From contig CANSKZ010000004.1 of NCBI GenBank assembly GCA_947647595.1, positions 1 through 64,000 of the forward strand: a stretch of 64,000 nt of DNA, read 5' to 3'. The notes under the pieces are model-generated. The model searched no databases. It worked only from the letters and a program-made list of their open reading frames with translations, and was not told the DNA's origin. This DNA comes from an uncultured Clostridium sp. Lineage in GTDB: Bacteria; Bacillota; Clostridia; TANB77; CAG-508. The translations under genes and the position numbers were made by a program. Shown in pieces: positions 9,977 through 17,262 of this stretch. Numbering within the stretch: position 1 is the first letter of the stretch; every line of letters starts with the position of its first letter.

Positions 9977-11237
9977 GTGAAAAAATGGATAAAAATTAAT
10001 CTTATCATTTTAGCAATCTTTTCATTAATAGCCATTCAATCTTTGGCAGAAGAAAACGTAAATGAAGTATCACAAGAAAATGAACAACGTGTTCAACAAT
10101 TGGAAGAACAAAAACAAGAGTTGGAGCAACAAACGAATGAATTTAATTCTCAACTACAATTTATAAATGAAGAATTATCAGCTACTGTAGTTGAAGTATC
10201 CGAATTAACACAAAATATTTATGATAAGCAAATTGAAATAGAAGAGCTAACAGCAAAATCAGAGCAATTATCGAGTAAAATTAAAGAGGCAGAACAAAAA
10301 TTAAAAGAGGTAACCGAAAGTTATGAACAACAAAAGGAATTGCTAGAAAAAAGATTAGTTGCTATGTATGAAATGGGAGATACCTCTTATCTAGATTTAT
10401 TACTAAACTCAAAAGGTATTTCAAATTTTCTTTCAAATTATTATTACATTTCAGAAATTGCTTCAACAGATTCAGAATTGCTTAATATTGTAAAAGAACA
10501 AAAAGAAAAAATAGAAAATTTAATGGCAACTTTAAATGAAAGTGAAGAATCCTTAAATACAGCAAAATCAGATTTAGAAAAAGCAAGCATTGCAATTTCT
10601 AATATGATGATTATCAAAAATCAGCGCTTACAACAGTTGAGCCAAGAAGAATTGGTTTTACAGCAACAAGTCGAAACGTATCAAGCGCAAGTACAACAAG
10701 TCGAAGCAGAAATCCGATTGCTCTCATTAATTAGCAATAATGCAGAATATGTTGGTGGAACGTTTGCTTGGCCAGTTCCAGGCTATACACGAATTAGTTC
10801 ACCATTTGGTATGAGAACACATCCTATCACAGGCGTATATAAACTTCATACAGGAACCGATATTAGTGCACCAATGGGAGCCACTTTTGTTGCAGCAAAT
10901 GATGGTGTTGTTGTGAAAGCGCAGTTTAATACAGCCTATGGAAATATGGTAATTCTTGACCACGGTGGTGGAATTTCGAGTTTATACGCACATGGATCCG
11001 AAATTTTAGTAGAGGTTCGGACAAACGGTAACACAAGGAACCCCCGTTTTAAAAGTCGGTTCTACAGGATATTCCACAGGACCACATGCCCATTTTGAAA
11101 TCCGAGTTAATGGAGAATATATTAATCCATTAGACTATTTAAATCAATCAGAAAACCAGTCTGAAAATCAGTCTGAGATGGTAGAGTTAAATACCAAAGA
11201 AGAAAATAAATCACTAGGAGGAGAAAATGAAAATTAA
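9977..11237 (+). CDS. Secreted coiled-coil M23 peptidase (EnvC/PcsB-like), read with one +1 shift
   Basis: GTG start behind ggaggtg, 7 bases after ftsX. A signal peptide (residues 1-25) is followed by a long glutamine- and glutamate-rich coiled coil and a LytM/M23 domain: metal-binding KLHTGTDISAPMG, then DHGGGISSLYAHG. At 11018 a CGG follows GTT. Skipping the C gives VGQTVTQGTPVLKVGSTGYS and the essential GPHAHFE motif with its zinc-binding histidine, ending in NPLDYLNQ. The protein then has 419 residues. Read straight it loses HxH and would be inactive. The repaired frame ends 11 bases inside the next gene, as expected of coupled operon genes. It probably cleaves peptidoglycan cross-links under FtsEX control. 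Confidence 0.85.
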
Positions 11238-12456
11238 TAATTTAAGGAAAATTGAATATATTAGTATTATAGTTTTAATCATAACTTTTGCTTCTAACGT
11301 ATTGATGGTATATGCAAGCCAAAAATCTGATTTAACTAATGAACAAAATAGCATCAACAAACAAATTCAGGAAACCAATTCTGAAATTGCTGGTGTGAAA
11401 TCACAAATGAGTGATGCGTTAAATCAAATTAATAAGTACAATGCACAAATTGGAACTTATGAAAATGAAATTGGTGATTTAGAATCCCAAATTTCAACTT
11501 TGGAAAAACAAATTACAGAAAAAGAAGCAAACATTCAAGAACAGCAAACAAAATATACAGAGCAACAAGAATTATTAAACAAAAGATTAGTGGCGATGTA
11601 CGAAAGTGGAACTACTTCATATTTAGATATGCTACTTAGCTCAGATGGTCTAGCAGACTTTATTTCGAAGTATTATATTATTGAGCAACTTGCCGAATAT
11701 GATACAGAATTATTAGAAAATATTGAAGCAACAAGAGTCCAAATTGAAAATGAAAAAAATGCTTTAGAAACTTCAAGAACGCAAATTCAAACTTCAAAAA
11801 CAGCAGTGGAAACAAAAAGAAACTCTTTATCTGTTTTAGTTAATGAGAAAAATTCTTTGGTGGGAAGTTTGTCAGAAGAAGAAAAAGCATTAGAGCGACA
11901 ATTACAGGAAATGGAAGAAGACAAAAAAGCGATTCAAACTAAATTAGCAGCAATTGCTAAACAAGAGGAAGAAGCAAGAAAAGCAGCAGAGGAAAAAAAT
12001 AATTCATCTGGGGGAAATAACAATGCAAAACCTTCTGCTCCAAGTTCAGCTGGATTTATTTGTCCAATAGCAGGAAGAACAAGAAATGATATTACAACAG
12101 GATATTATGGCTATTCTGGACATACAGGAGTTGATTTTGCAAGAAATAGCAAAGGACCAGTAGACGGACTTCCTGTATTAGCTGCAAAATCTGGAAAAGT
12201 TGTCATTTCTACTGCTTTAGTAAATCCAAATGGGCAGTATCGAAGTTATGGAGAATACATAACAATTAGTCATGGTGATGGTACAATGACTTTATATGCA
12301 CACATGAAATCGAGAAAAGTAAAAGAAGGAAGCCAAGTAAATCAAGGAGATGTGATTGGATATGTTGGTTCTACAGGAAATTCAACAGGACCACATTTAC
12401 ATTTCGAAGTTTGGGTAAATGGAAGAAGAACTAATCCGACACAGTACATACCATAA
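11227..12456 (+). CDS. Secreted coiled-coil M23 peptidase, intact paralogue
   Basis: 409 residues with an aggagga site. Signal peptide, a coiled coil from about 30 to 260, a short Ser/Asn/Pro linker, then an M23 domain with GHTGVDFARNSKG, YGEYITISHGDG, TLYAHMKS and GPHLHFEVWVNG. It is a paralogue of the upstream gene (shared NKRLVAMYESGTTSYLDMLL block). At the position matching the upstream CGG it reads VKEGSQVNQGDVIGYVGSTG with no CGG and no frame change, so it acts as a natural control. Predicted peptidoglycan endopeptidase working with FtsEX. Confidence 0.88.
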   Translation: MKINNLRKIEYISIIVLIITFASNVLMVYASQKSDLTNEQNSINKQIQETNSEIAGVKSQMSDALNQINKYNAQIGTYENEIGDLESQISTLEKQITEKEANIQEQQTKYTEQQELLNKRLVAMYESGTTSYLDMLLSSDGLADFISKYYIIEQLAEYDTELLENIEATRVQIENEKNALETSRTQIQTSKTAVETKRNSLSVLVNEKNSLVGSLSEEEKALERQLQEMEEDKKAIQTKLAAIAKQEEEARKAAEEKNNSSGGNNNAKPSAPSSAGFICPIAGRTRNDITTGYYGYSGHTGVDFARNSKGPVDGLPVLAAKSGKVVISTALVNPNGQYRSYGEYITISHGDGTMTLYAHMKSRKVKEGSQVNQGDVIGYVGSTGNSTGPHLHFEVWVNGRRTNPTQYIP

Positions 12457-12477
12457 TAAAATAAGAAAGGAAGAAAA

Positions 12478-13689
12478 ATGGATTCATACGAAAAAAAACA
12501 ATTAATTTATAAGTTCGTATTTGTGGCAATATTTATCGCTTGCCTAACAGCGGTGATTACTTTTTATGCAACTTTTGAAAGCGTTGAAAAAAAATATTCT
12601 CTTATAACAGGAGAAATTAGCGAAGATGCCAATGAAAATATAAAAACGGTTTCAAAAAGTTTAAAAGAATTTCGAAAATTAATTAACGAATATTACATAG
12701 GTGATATTGATGAACAAAAAGTTGCCGATGAAACCATAAAAGGTTATATCAATGGTTTGGAGGATGAGTATTCAGAATATATGACAGCAGAAGAATGGGA
12801 AGAATACCAAATCAATGCCTTAGGAAATTATGTTGGAATTGGGATTTATATGACACAAGATGTAAATGGCAATGTTGTTGTTATTGAACCAATTGAAGAG
12901 TCACCAGCAGAAGAAGCTGGTTTGCAAGCAGGTGATATCATTGTAGAAGTGAATGGAGAAAATGTGGTTGGATTGGATACAGCAAAAGTTTCTTCTAAAA
13001 TTAAAGGAGAAGAAGGAACTACTGTTAATTTAAAAATTGCAAGAGACAATCAATATGTTACAATGGAAGTAGAGAGAAAAGCAATTAAAGTGTATCATGT
13101 AAAAAATGAGATGCTAGAAAATCAGATTGGCTATATAAAATTATCTACTTTTGATGAGGGATGTAGTAATGAATTCCAAACAGCATTTGAAGAATTGCAA
13201 AGTAAAGGAGCGCAAAAATTAATTATAGATTTAAGAGACAATACAGGTGGTTTAGTAGATGAAGCTTTAAATATTGCGGATATGATTGTACCAAAAAACA
13301 AAACGATGCTCATCACAATGGATGCCAAAGAAAATGAACAAACAACAACAGCTAAGCAAGAACCAATTATTAATATGGAAATAGTTATTCTTGTAAATGA
13401 ATATTCAGCGAGTGCATCAGAAATATTAGTTGGTTGTTTAAAAGATAATGAAGAAGCGACAGTTGTAGGAACAAAAACGTATGGAAAAGGTGTTATTCAA
13501 AATGTATTTTCATTATCTGACGGAAGTGTTTTGAAACTTACAACAGCAGAATATTTTACGCCCAATAAGACGAAAATTAACAAAGAAGGAATTGAACCAG
13601 ATTATACAGTAGAATTAGTAGAAGAACCAGAAGGTGTAGAGGAGATTGATGAACAATTAAATAAAGCTTTAGAAATCATGAATCAGTAA
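12478..13689 (+). CDS. S41-family carboxy-terminal processing protease (CtpA-like)
   Basis: 403 residues: one N-terminal signal or anchor helix (about 10-32), a PDZ domain (about 115-195, GIYMTQDVNGNVVVIEPI, LQAGDIIVEVNGENV), then the S41 protease core with the catalytic serine in EYSASASEILVG and the lysine in GTKTYGKGVIQ. Such proteases trim exported proteins or regulate cell-wall hydrolases; in this cluster an M23 enzyme is an obvious candidate target. Intact, no in-frame CGG. It closes the ftsEX-M23-M23-ctp operon. Confidence 0.9.
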   Translation: MDSYEKKQLIYKFVFVAIFIACLTAVITFYATFESVEKKYSLITGEISEDANENIKTVSKSLKEFRKLINEYYIGDIDEQKVADETIKGYINGLEDEYSEYMTAEEWEEYQINALGNYVGIGIYMTQDVNGNVVVIEPIEESPAEEAGLQAGDIIVEVNGENVVGLDTAKVSSKIKGEEGTTVNLKIARDNQYVTMEVERKAIKVYHVKNEMLENQIGYIKLSTFDEGCSNEFQTAFEELQSKGAQKLIIDLRDNTGGLVDEALNIADMIVPKNKTMLITMDAKENEQTTTAKQEPIINMEIVILVNEYSASASEILVGCLKDNEEATVVGTKTYGKGVIQNVFSLSDGSVLKLTTAEYFTPNKTKINKEGIEPDYTVELVEEPEGVEEIDEQLNKALEIMNQ

Positions 13690-13721
13690 AATAAAATTTT
13701 AATGAAAAATTTCTAAAACTA

Positions 13722-13751
13722 TTGACAATAATTATGGAAATGTGGTAAGAT
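13722..13751 (+). promoter_or_regulatory. Promoter of the tRNA-Leu region
   Basis: TTGACA at 13722, 18 bases, TAAGAT at 13746. It lies upstream of the tRNA-like fragment at 13767 and tRNA-Leu at 13857. Confidence 0.6.
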
Positions 13752-13766
13752 AATTATTGTTGATAT

Positions 13767-13843
13767 GCGGATGTGGCGAAACTTGCTGAGGGTGTTTGCG
13801 AAGAATGAGCATTACAGCCTCAGTATGTGTAGCTAAATATATA
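13767..13843 (+). other. tRNA-Leu 5' fragment with a long hairpin
   Basis: The first 17-18 bases (gcggatgtggcgaaact) are identical to the 5' end of tRNA-Leu, 90 bases downstream. The sequence then diverges and forms an imperfect hairpin (ctgagg with cctcag, extended by tgt with aca). There is no anticodon arm, T arm or CCA, so it is not a working tRNA. It could be a leftover of a duplicated tRNA or a structured 5' leader in the same transcript. Confidence 0.6.
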
Positions 13844-13856
13844 AGTATTTACATTT

Positions 13857-13940
13857 GCGGATGTGGCGAAACTGGCAGACGCGCTGGTCTTAGGAACCAG
13901 TGTCTTTGACGTGGGGGTTCAAGTCCTCTCATCCGCACCA
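13857..13940 (+). tRNA. tRNA-Leu (anticodon UAG)
   Basis: 84 bases including the encoded CCA. A perfect acceptor stem (gcggatg with catccgc), an anticodon stem ctggt/accag with loop cttagga giving UAG, a variable arm of class II size and a T arm with ggttcaagtcc. Reads CUA and other CUN leucine codons. A hairpin terminator follows. Confidence 0.95.
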
Positions 13941-13941
13941 G

Positions 13942-13976
13942 ACCAAGATTTTCATTTTAAAAATCTTGGTCTTTTA
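13942..13976 (+). terminator. Terminator after tRNA-Leu
   Basis: Stem gaccaagattttcatt... aaaatcttggtc followed by a T-run, immediately after the tRNA 3' end. Confidence 0.85.
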
Positions 13977-14015
13977 TAATTATAAAAAATAATTAAAAAA
14001 AATTTAAAAAATCTA

Positions 14016-14044
14016 TTGACAAATAAAAATTAATCATTTATAAT
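14016..14044 (+). promoter_or_regulatory. Promoter of tRNA-Gly
   Basis: TTGACA, exactly 17 bases, TATAAT: a consensus promoter about 40 bases before tRNA-Gly. Confidence 0.8.
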
Positions 14045-14082
14045 AGATTTTGTTGTTAGCAATAACAAAAATAATTTTATAA

Positions 14083-14203
<121 letters not shown>

Positions 14204-14282
14204 AGTTAAGACTAGTATTCAAATATTTAGTTCAAATTATGCATTGTTATATAGGTCATGAAATCTTGATTGTAACTCGAAT

Positions 14283-14311
14283 TTGACAACTTTATGTAGA
14301 TATTGTATAAT
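14283..14311 (+). promoter_or_regulatory. Promoter of islet unit 1 cargo
   Basis: TTGACA, 17 bases, TATAAT. The stretch ttgacaactttatgta...tataataatatta is closely similar to the promoter at 16089 before the JAMM-domain gene, showing common ancestry of the two units' left ends. Confidence 0.75.
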
Positions 14312-14363
14312 AATATTATTAACATTAAGACTTGAAAAAGGTCAATTGAAAGGAGAAATTAAT

Positions 14364-14744
14364 ATGACAGAAAGAGAAAGATTAGACAACAAATTCAAAG
14401 AGGTACTTAAAAGCCGGAAATTAGAAGACACAATACAATCGCGAGGAGATGCTGTGGATGCCAGTGAGAAAGTCATGGATATTTTTAAATATGGCTTTAT
14501 TAACGGTACGAAAGTCCAAGAAATCATAATGCATAATCCATCGGTTGACATGTTTTTTTTCAGTGTGAAAGTGCCTGACGGCGGATTTTACAGTAAACAC
14601 GAATGTTTTTCAGATAACTTGAAAAAAGCATTAAAAATAGCTGAATGCTCTATTAATGAAGAGATTAAAGAGCAGATGTTAATAATTCTTAATGGGTATT
14701 TTGAAATTTCGGAAGATTCATCAAAAGCCACCATAAGAATTTAA
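14364..14744 (+). CDS. Hypothetical islet protein (126 aa)
   Basis: ATG at 14364 follows gaaaggag; a longer frame upstream has no ribosome site. The protein is soluble and mixed alpha/beta by appearance, with no signal peptide and no motif I recognise. Codon 18 is CGG at 14415, between AGC and AAA. Read as arginine it leaves the frame open; a +1 shift here would meet a stop after two codons. That makes it unlike the resident genes of the window and fits foreign origin. Function unknown. Confidence 0.55.
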   Translation: MTERERLDNKFKEVLKSRKLEDTIQSRGDAVDASEKVMDIFKYGFINGTKVQEIIMHNPSVDMFFFSVKVPDGGFYSKHECFSDNLKKALKIAECSINEEIKEQMLIILNGYFEISEDSSKATIRI

Positions 14745-14771
14745 AAAAAATTTAAAATTGACCCAAATCCT

Positions 14772-14810
14772 CCACGATGCAAGTATTTTGCATTGTGGGG
14801 GAATTTCTAA
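14772..14810 (+). terminator. Terminator-like hairpin in islet unit 1
   Basis: Stem tcctccacgatgcaa with ttgcattgtgggggaa and a weak T-rich tail, just after the unit 1 gene. Confidence 0.55.
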
Positions 14811-15000
14811 TTTAATATAATTAGGAAAAAATGAAAATTGCTCATATTGGGCTCGTTTTACCCCATAATTAACCAATCACTTATTATTTATTTAGTAAAG
14901 TAAAAAATAGTAACAATTAGCCAGATATATGTAACACAATATTATTCTATCCTACGGGGAGTAATCACTCCCAAAACTCCTTCTCTACCCTCAAAAAGGT

Positions 15001-15187
15001 GTAATGCATTTAAAGTGCATTAAAAATGCATATGGCTTAAATTCCGTATGACACGAGAAATAATTAGGGTTTTAACTGAAAATTACCTAAAAATTTGAGA
15101 AAAATACCTTGTAAATGCGTTGTAATTCTAGTAGTATAATCTTCTTTAAAGCAGAAATAGCAAGGTTTTGATGTCCTACAGACAAAT
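15001..15187 (+). repeat. Conserved noncoding end block of unit 1
   Basis: About 190 bases without an open frame that align with 15822-16007. Shared islands include gcattaaaaatgcatat, acgagaaataat, aaatgcgtt, ttctagta and gcagaaatagcaaggtt. The block always ends at the direct repeat. It may hold recombinase binding sites or a small RNA. Bases 14811-15000 before it hold nothing I recognise. Confidence 0.7.
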
Positions 15188-15246
15188 TACCTGCTCCATT
15201 AGAGAAGTCATTGTATTAGAAAAGGGTCTAGTATGATGGCTTTTTT
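15188..15246 (+). repeat. Attachment-type direct repeat copy 1
   Basis: Starts tacctgctccattagagaag and ends tctagtatgatggctttttt; nearly identical to the native copy at the tRNA-Gly 3' end. Confidence 0.85.
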
Positions 15247-15302
15247 ATAAATGAAAAGAGTCCCTTGTACAGGGACGCCTTCCATTTACATTTCTCAAAA
15301 AA

Positions 15303-15683
15303 TTACAAGTTCAAAAGTTTATGCAAGCCATCACGGAGTGCGGCTCTTGTTTTCCATTCCTCGTCATTTGCATTTCCGTTGAAAACATCCTGAAAATAAC
15401 TAGGACGGTTAAGCACTTCATAGACATTTAAAATTGCTATTCCTGCTAAAGGTTCTCTTGAGTCTGCCAAAGCATGCTCTACGCGAAAAATCATATCTGA
15501 AATATAATGCATACCATAAGGATCTTTATATTTTCCTTCTATACTTTTCAGATATTCCTTTTCTGTTTCAGTTGGCTCATATCCTTCGCCCTGTCCCATT
15601 AACCGAACGAGTTTAGGTTCTGCCACGCAAGCCTCTGCCAGTTTCTTTACCTCGGTGTCCCAAATTTTTGAAAATGTTGTCAT
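15303..15683 (-). CDS. Hypothetical islet protein (126 aa) under a palindromic operator
   Basis: ATG behind aaaggag. Soluble, acidic, no signal peptide, no motif that I recognise (pieces such as TETEKEYLKSIEGKYKDPYG and EVLNRPSYFQDVF). GC content is visibly higher than that of neighbouring resident genes. It contains CGG in frame at 15605-15603 (V-R-L), which must be arginine because a +1 shift gives an immediate stop. A short hairpin (gtccc/gggac near 15258-15274) lies after its stop. A small regulated cargo gene; function unknown. Confidence 0.55.
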   Translation of the reverse strand: MTTFSKIWDTEVKKLAEACVAEPKLVRLMGQGEGYEPTETEKEYLKSIEGKYKDPYGMHYISDMIFRVEHALADSREPLAGIAILNVYEVLNRPSYFQDVFNGNANDEEWKTRAALRDGLHKLLNL

Positions 15684-15733
15684 AGTATTTCTCCTTTCCT
15701 TAGCCTACTAAAGTAGGCTATTGTTGATATTCT

Positions 15734-15773
15734 ATTTTATGTTAATTATATTATATCATAATTAACATAAAAT
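15734..15773 (-). promoter_or_regulatory. Palindromic operator over the unit 2 promoter
   Basis: Two perfect 16-base arms (attttatgttaattat and ataattaacataaaat) separated by 8 bases. On the minus strand the palindrome overlaps TTGACA-17-TATAAT. A second short palindrome, agcctac/gtaggct at about 15702-15719, lies in the 5' leader. Typical of a dimeric repressor site; the repressor is not in this window as far as I can tell. Confidence 0.7.
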
Positions 15774-15821
15774 GTCAAGTTTTTACAAATAAAGTTCCTT
15801 CTACACCACTCAAAATCCTTA

Positions 15822-16007
15822 AATAGCATTTGTGATGCATTAAAAATGCATATAACTTTAAATCCGTATTATACGAGAAATAATAGGGAGTTTAAGACAA
15901 AATTTTACTAAAATTTAAGAAAAATGCATGGAAAATGCGTTATAGTTCTAGTAATATACGAATTCTTAGAGCAGAAATAGCAAGGTTGTAATGACCTACA
16001 ACCGAAT
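15822..16007 (+). repeat. Conserved noncoding end block of unit 2
   Basis: Aligns with 15001-15187 over its whole length at roughly three quarters identity by eye and runs directly into direct repeat copy 2. No open frame. Confidence 0.7.
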
Positions 16008-16066
16008 TACCTGCTCCATTAGAAAAGTCATTGTATTAGAAAAAGGTCTAGTATGATGGCTTTTTA
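16008..16066 (+). repeat. Attachment-type direct repeat copy 2
   Basis: Starts tacctgctccattagaaaag and ends tctagtatgatggcttttta; the third copy of the tRNA-Gly 3' end block. Confidence 0.85.
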
Positions 16067-16167
16067 ATTATGTAATGAAGTTGAAAGATTGACAATTTTA
16101 TGTAAAAGTGGTATAATAATATTATATAAGCTATATTGTGAATTGAAAAAGAAAGGAGAATATAAAT

Positions 16168-16635
16168 ATGTCTAAATTTCGAGTTTATATTAATGAGGAC
16201 CATTTCAATTTATTATTGAATTTAGTACACCAATATAACCATGAGCGGTTTGCTTGCTTGATGGGAAATGTGGAAAAAGTCGATGAAGCTCAAGCGATTG
16301 TTATCAAAGAGATGCAGGTTTTTGATGATAACGATTACGATGGAGCGTATACAGCACTTTGCAGACCTAAAAAGTCTGTCATCGGGCAAATGATGCAAAG
16401 AATGGAAAAGAAAAGATATTCAGTATATATAGAATATCATACACATCCACTAGATTATCCACATTTTTCCAATACCGATAAAGAAGATGAAAAGCGGATG
16501 TGGAGTTATTTCCATAATATTTTTCCAAATAAGTACTATGGAAATATGGTGTTGGATATCAATGGCTGTGGTCAAGCTGTTATTAGAGATTGGCATGATG
16601 GAAAATTGAAAGAGTTTGACGCTATTCCATATTGA
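16168..16635 (+). CDS. JAMM/Mov34-fold protein in the tRNA-Gly islet
   Basis: 155 residues behind gaaaggag. It shows a JAMM metalloprotease signature: E26 in ERFACLMG, then H91 and H93 in EYHTHP, and D104 in FSNTD (HxH, ten residues, D). JAMM enzymes remove ubiquitin-like tags or cut isopeptide bonds; prokaryotic ones occur in several conflict systems. No E1 or ubiquitin-like partner is seen next to it. Codons 27 (16246) and 110 (16495) are CGG and must be arginine to keep the fold. Actual substrate unknown. Confidence 0.7.
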   Translation: MSKFRVYINEDHFNLLLNLVHQYNHERFACLMGNVEKVDEAQAIVIKEMQVFDDNDYDGAYTALCRPKKSVIGQMMQRMEKKRYSVYIEYHTHPLDYPHFSNTDKEDEKRMWSYFHNIFPNKYYGNMVLDINGCGQAVIRDWHDGKLKEFDAIPY

Positions 16636-16695
16636 GCAGTTAGTTAATAAGAATGTATGTGAAATCTGTAGTTTCAGAAAAAAGGAGAACGTTAT

Positions 16696-17061
16696 ATGAT
16701 TTACAATGAACAAAAATTTAACCTTTTTCGGAAGGATGTTATTGAATACGTAGAATGCCTAAGTCGCATATTTTCGGAAGATAGATATGGCATTTTTGGC
16801 ATTGATAAAAATGAGATGAAAAAAACTGTCATATCTGAATTAAATAAAATGACAGAAGAAATAAAAATGCAACTGCAATGCATAGACAATAACATGAAAG
16901 ATGGCGATTACGAGAAAGCTTTAGAGAAAATTTGGTGTAGCGTTAATTCTTTTGAGAAAATTTGCCAGCTTCCTGAAGAAGAGTTATATGACATTTTTGA
17001 GTACAAGAGTTTTGAACAGTTAATATTTATTATATGCTACTTAGGTTACGGCTTAAAGTAG
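16696..17061 (+). CDS. Hypothetical islet protein (121 aa)
   Basis: ATG 60 bases after the JAMM gene, behind aaaggag, so probably in one operon with it. Helical, acidic, soluble by appearance; no motif recognised. Codon 12 is CGG at 16729 (F-R-K), read as arginine; a +1 shift would stop within eight codons. It may be a partner of the JAMM protein, but that rests on position alone. Confidence 0.5.
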   Translation: MIYNEQKFNLFRKDVIEYVECLSRIFSEDRYGIFGIDKNEMKKTVISELNKMTEEIKMQLQCIDNNMKDGDYEKALEKIWCSVNSFEKICQLPEEELYDIFEYKSFEQLIFIICYLGYGLK

Positions 17062-17082
17062 GGCGAATCAAATCAGTAAAAC

Positions 17083-17117
17083 AAAAAACCAGAAATTATT
17101 ATGATTTCTGGTTTTTT
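17083..17117 (+). terminator. Terminator closing the islet region
   Basis: Perfect 14-base stem aaaaaaccagaaat with atttctggtttttt, loop of 7. Confidence 0.85.
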
Positions 17118-17262
17118 GGGATTTTCCATTTAATCTACTATAATGTCTTTTTATATTCAAAATATTAATTTTAAAAAATTCAAAAAATAGATTGTCTAAT
17201 TTCAAACTCTATGATATAATCGGACTAATAAATTGCTTAAAGGGGATAAGGGGGAACAAGAA

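Larger units (their letters stand above)
15199..16018 (-). mobile_element. tRNA-Gly islet unit 2 (non-autonomous element)
   Basis: About 0.82 kb between direct repeat copies 1 and 2, with one minus-strand gene under a palindromic operator-promoter and the same noncoding end block as unit 1. No recombinase gene. It stands in tandem with unit 1 at the same tRNA target, which points to repeated capture of small elements at one site. Confidence 0.7.
16019..17080 (+). mobile_element. Probable islet unit 3, right end not recognisable
   Basis: Sequence after repeat copy 2 begins with a promoter (TTGACA 16089, TATAAT 16112) homologous to that of unit 1 and holds two genes that use CGG as arginine. 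I find no further copy of the direct repeat or end block to its right, so the unit may have lost that end. The right border given is only the last base before a terminator. Confidence 0.5.

Noticed and set aside
13767..13843. Second functional tRNA-Leu
   Set aside because: Only the first 17-18 bases match; there is no anticodon arm, T arm or acceptor 3' strand.
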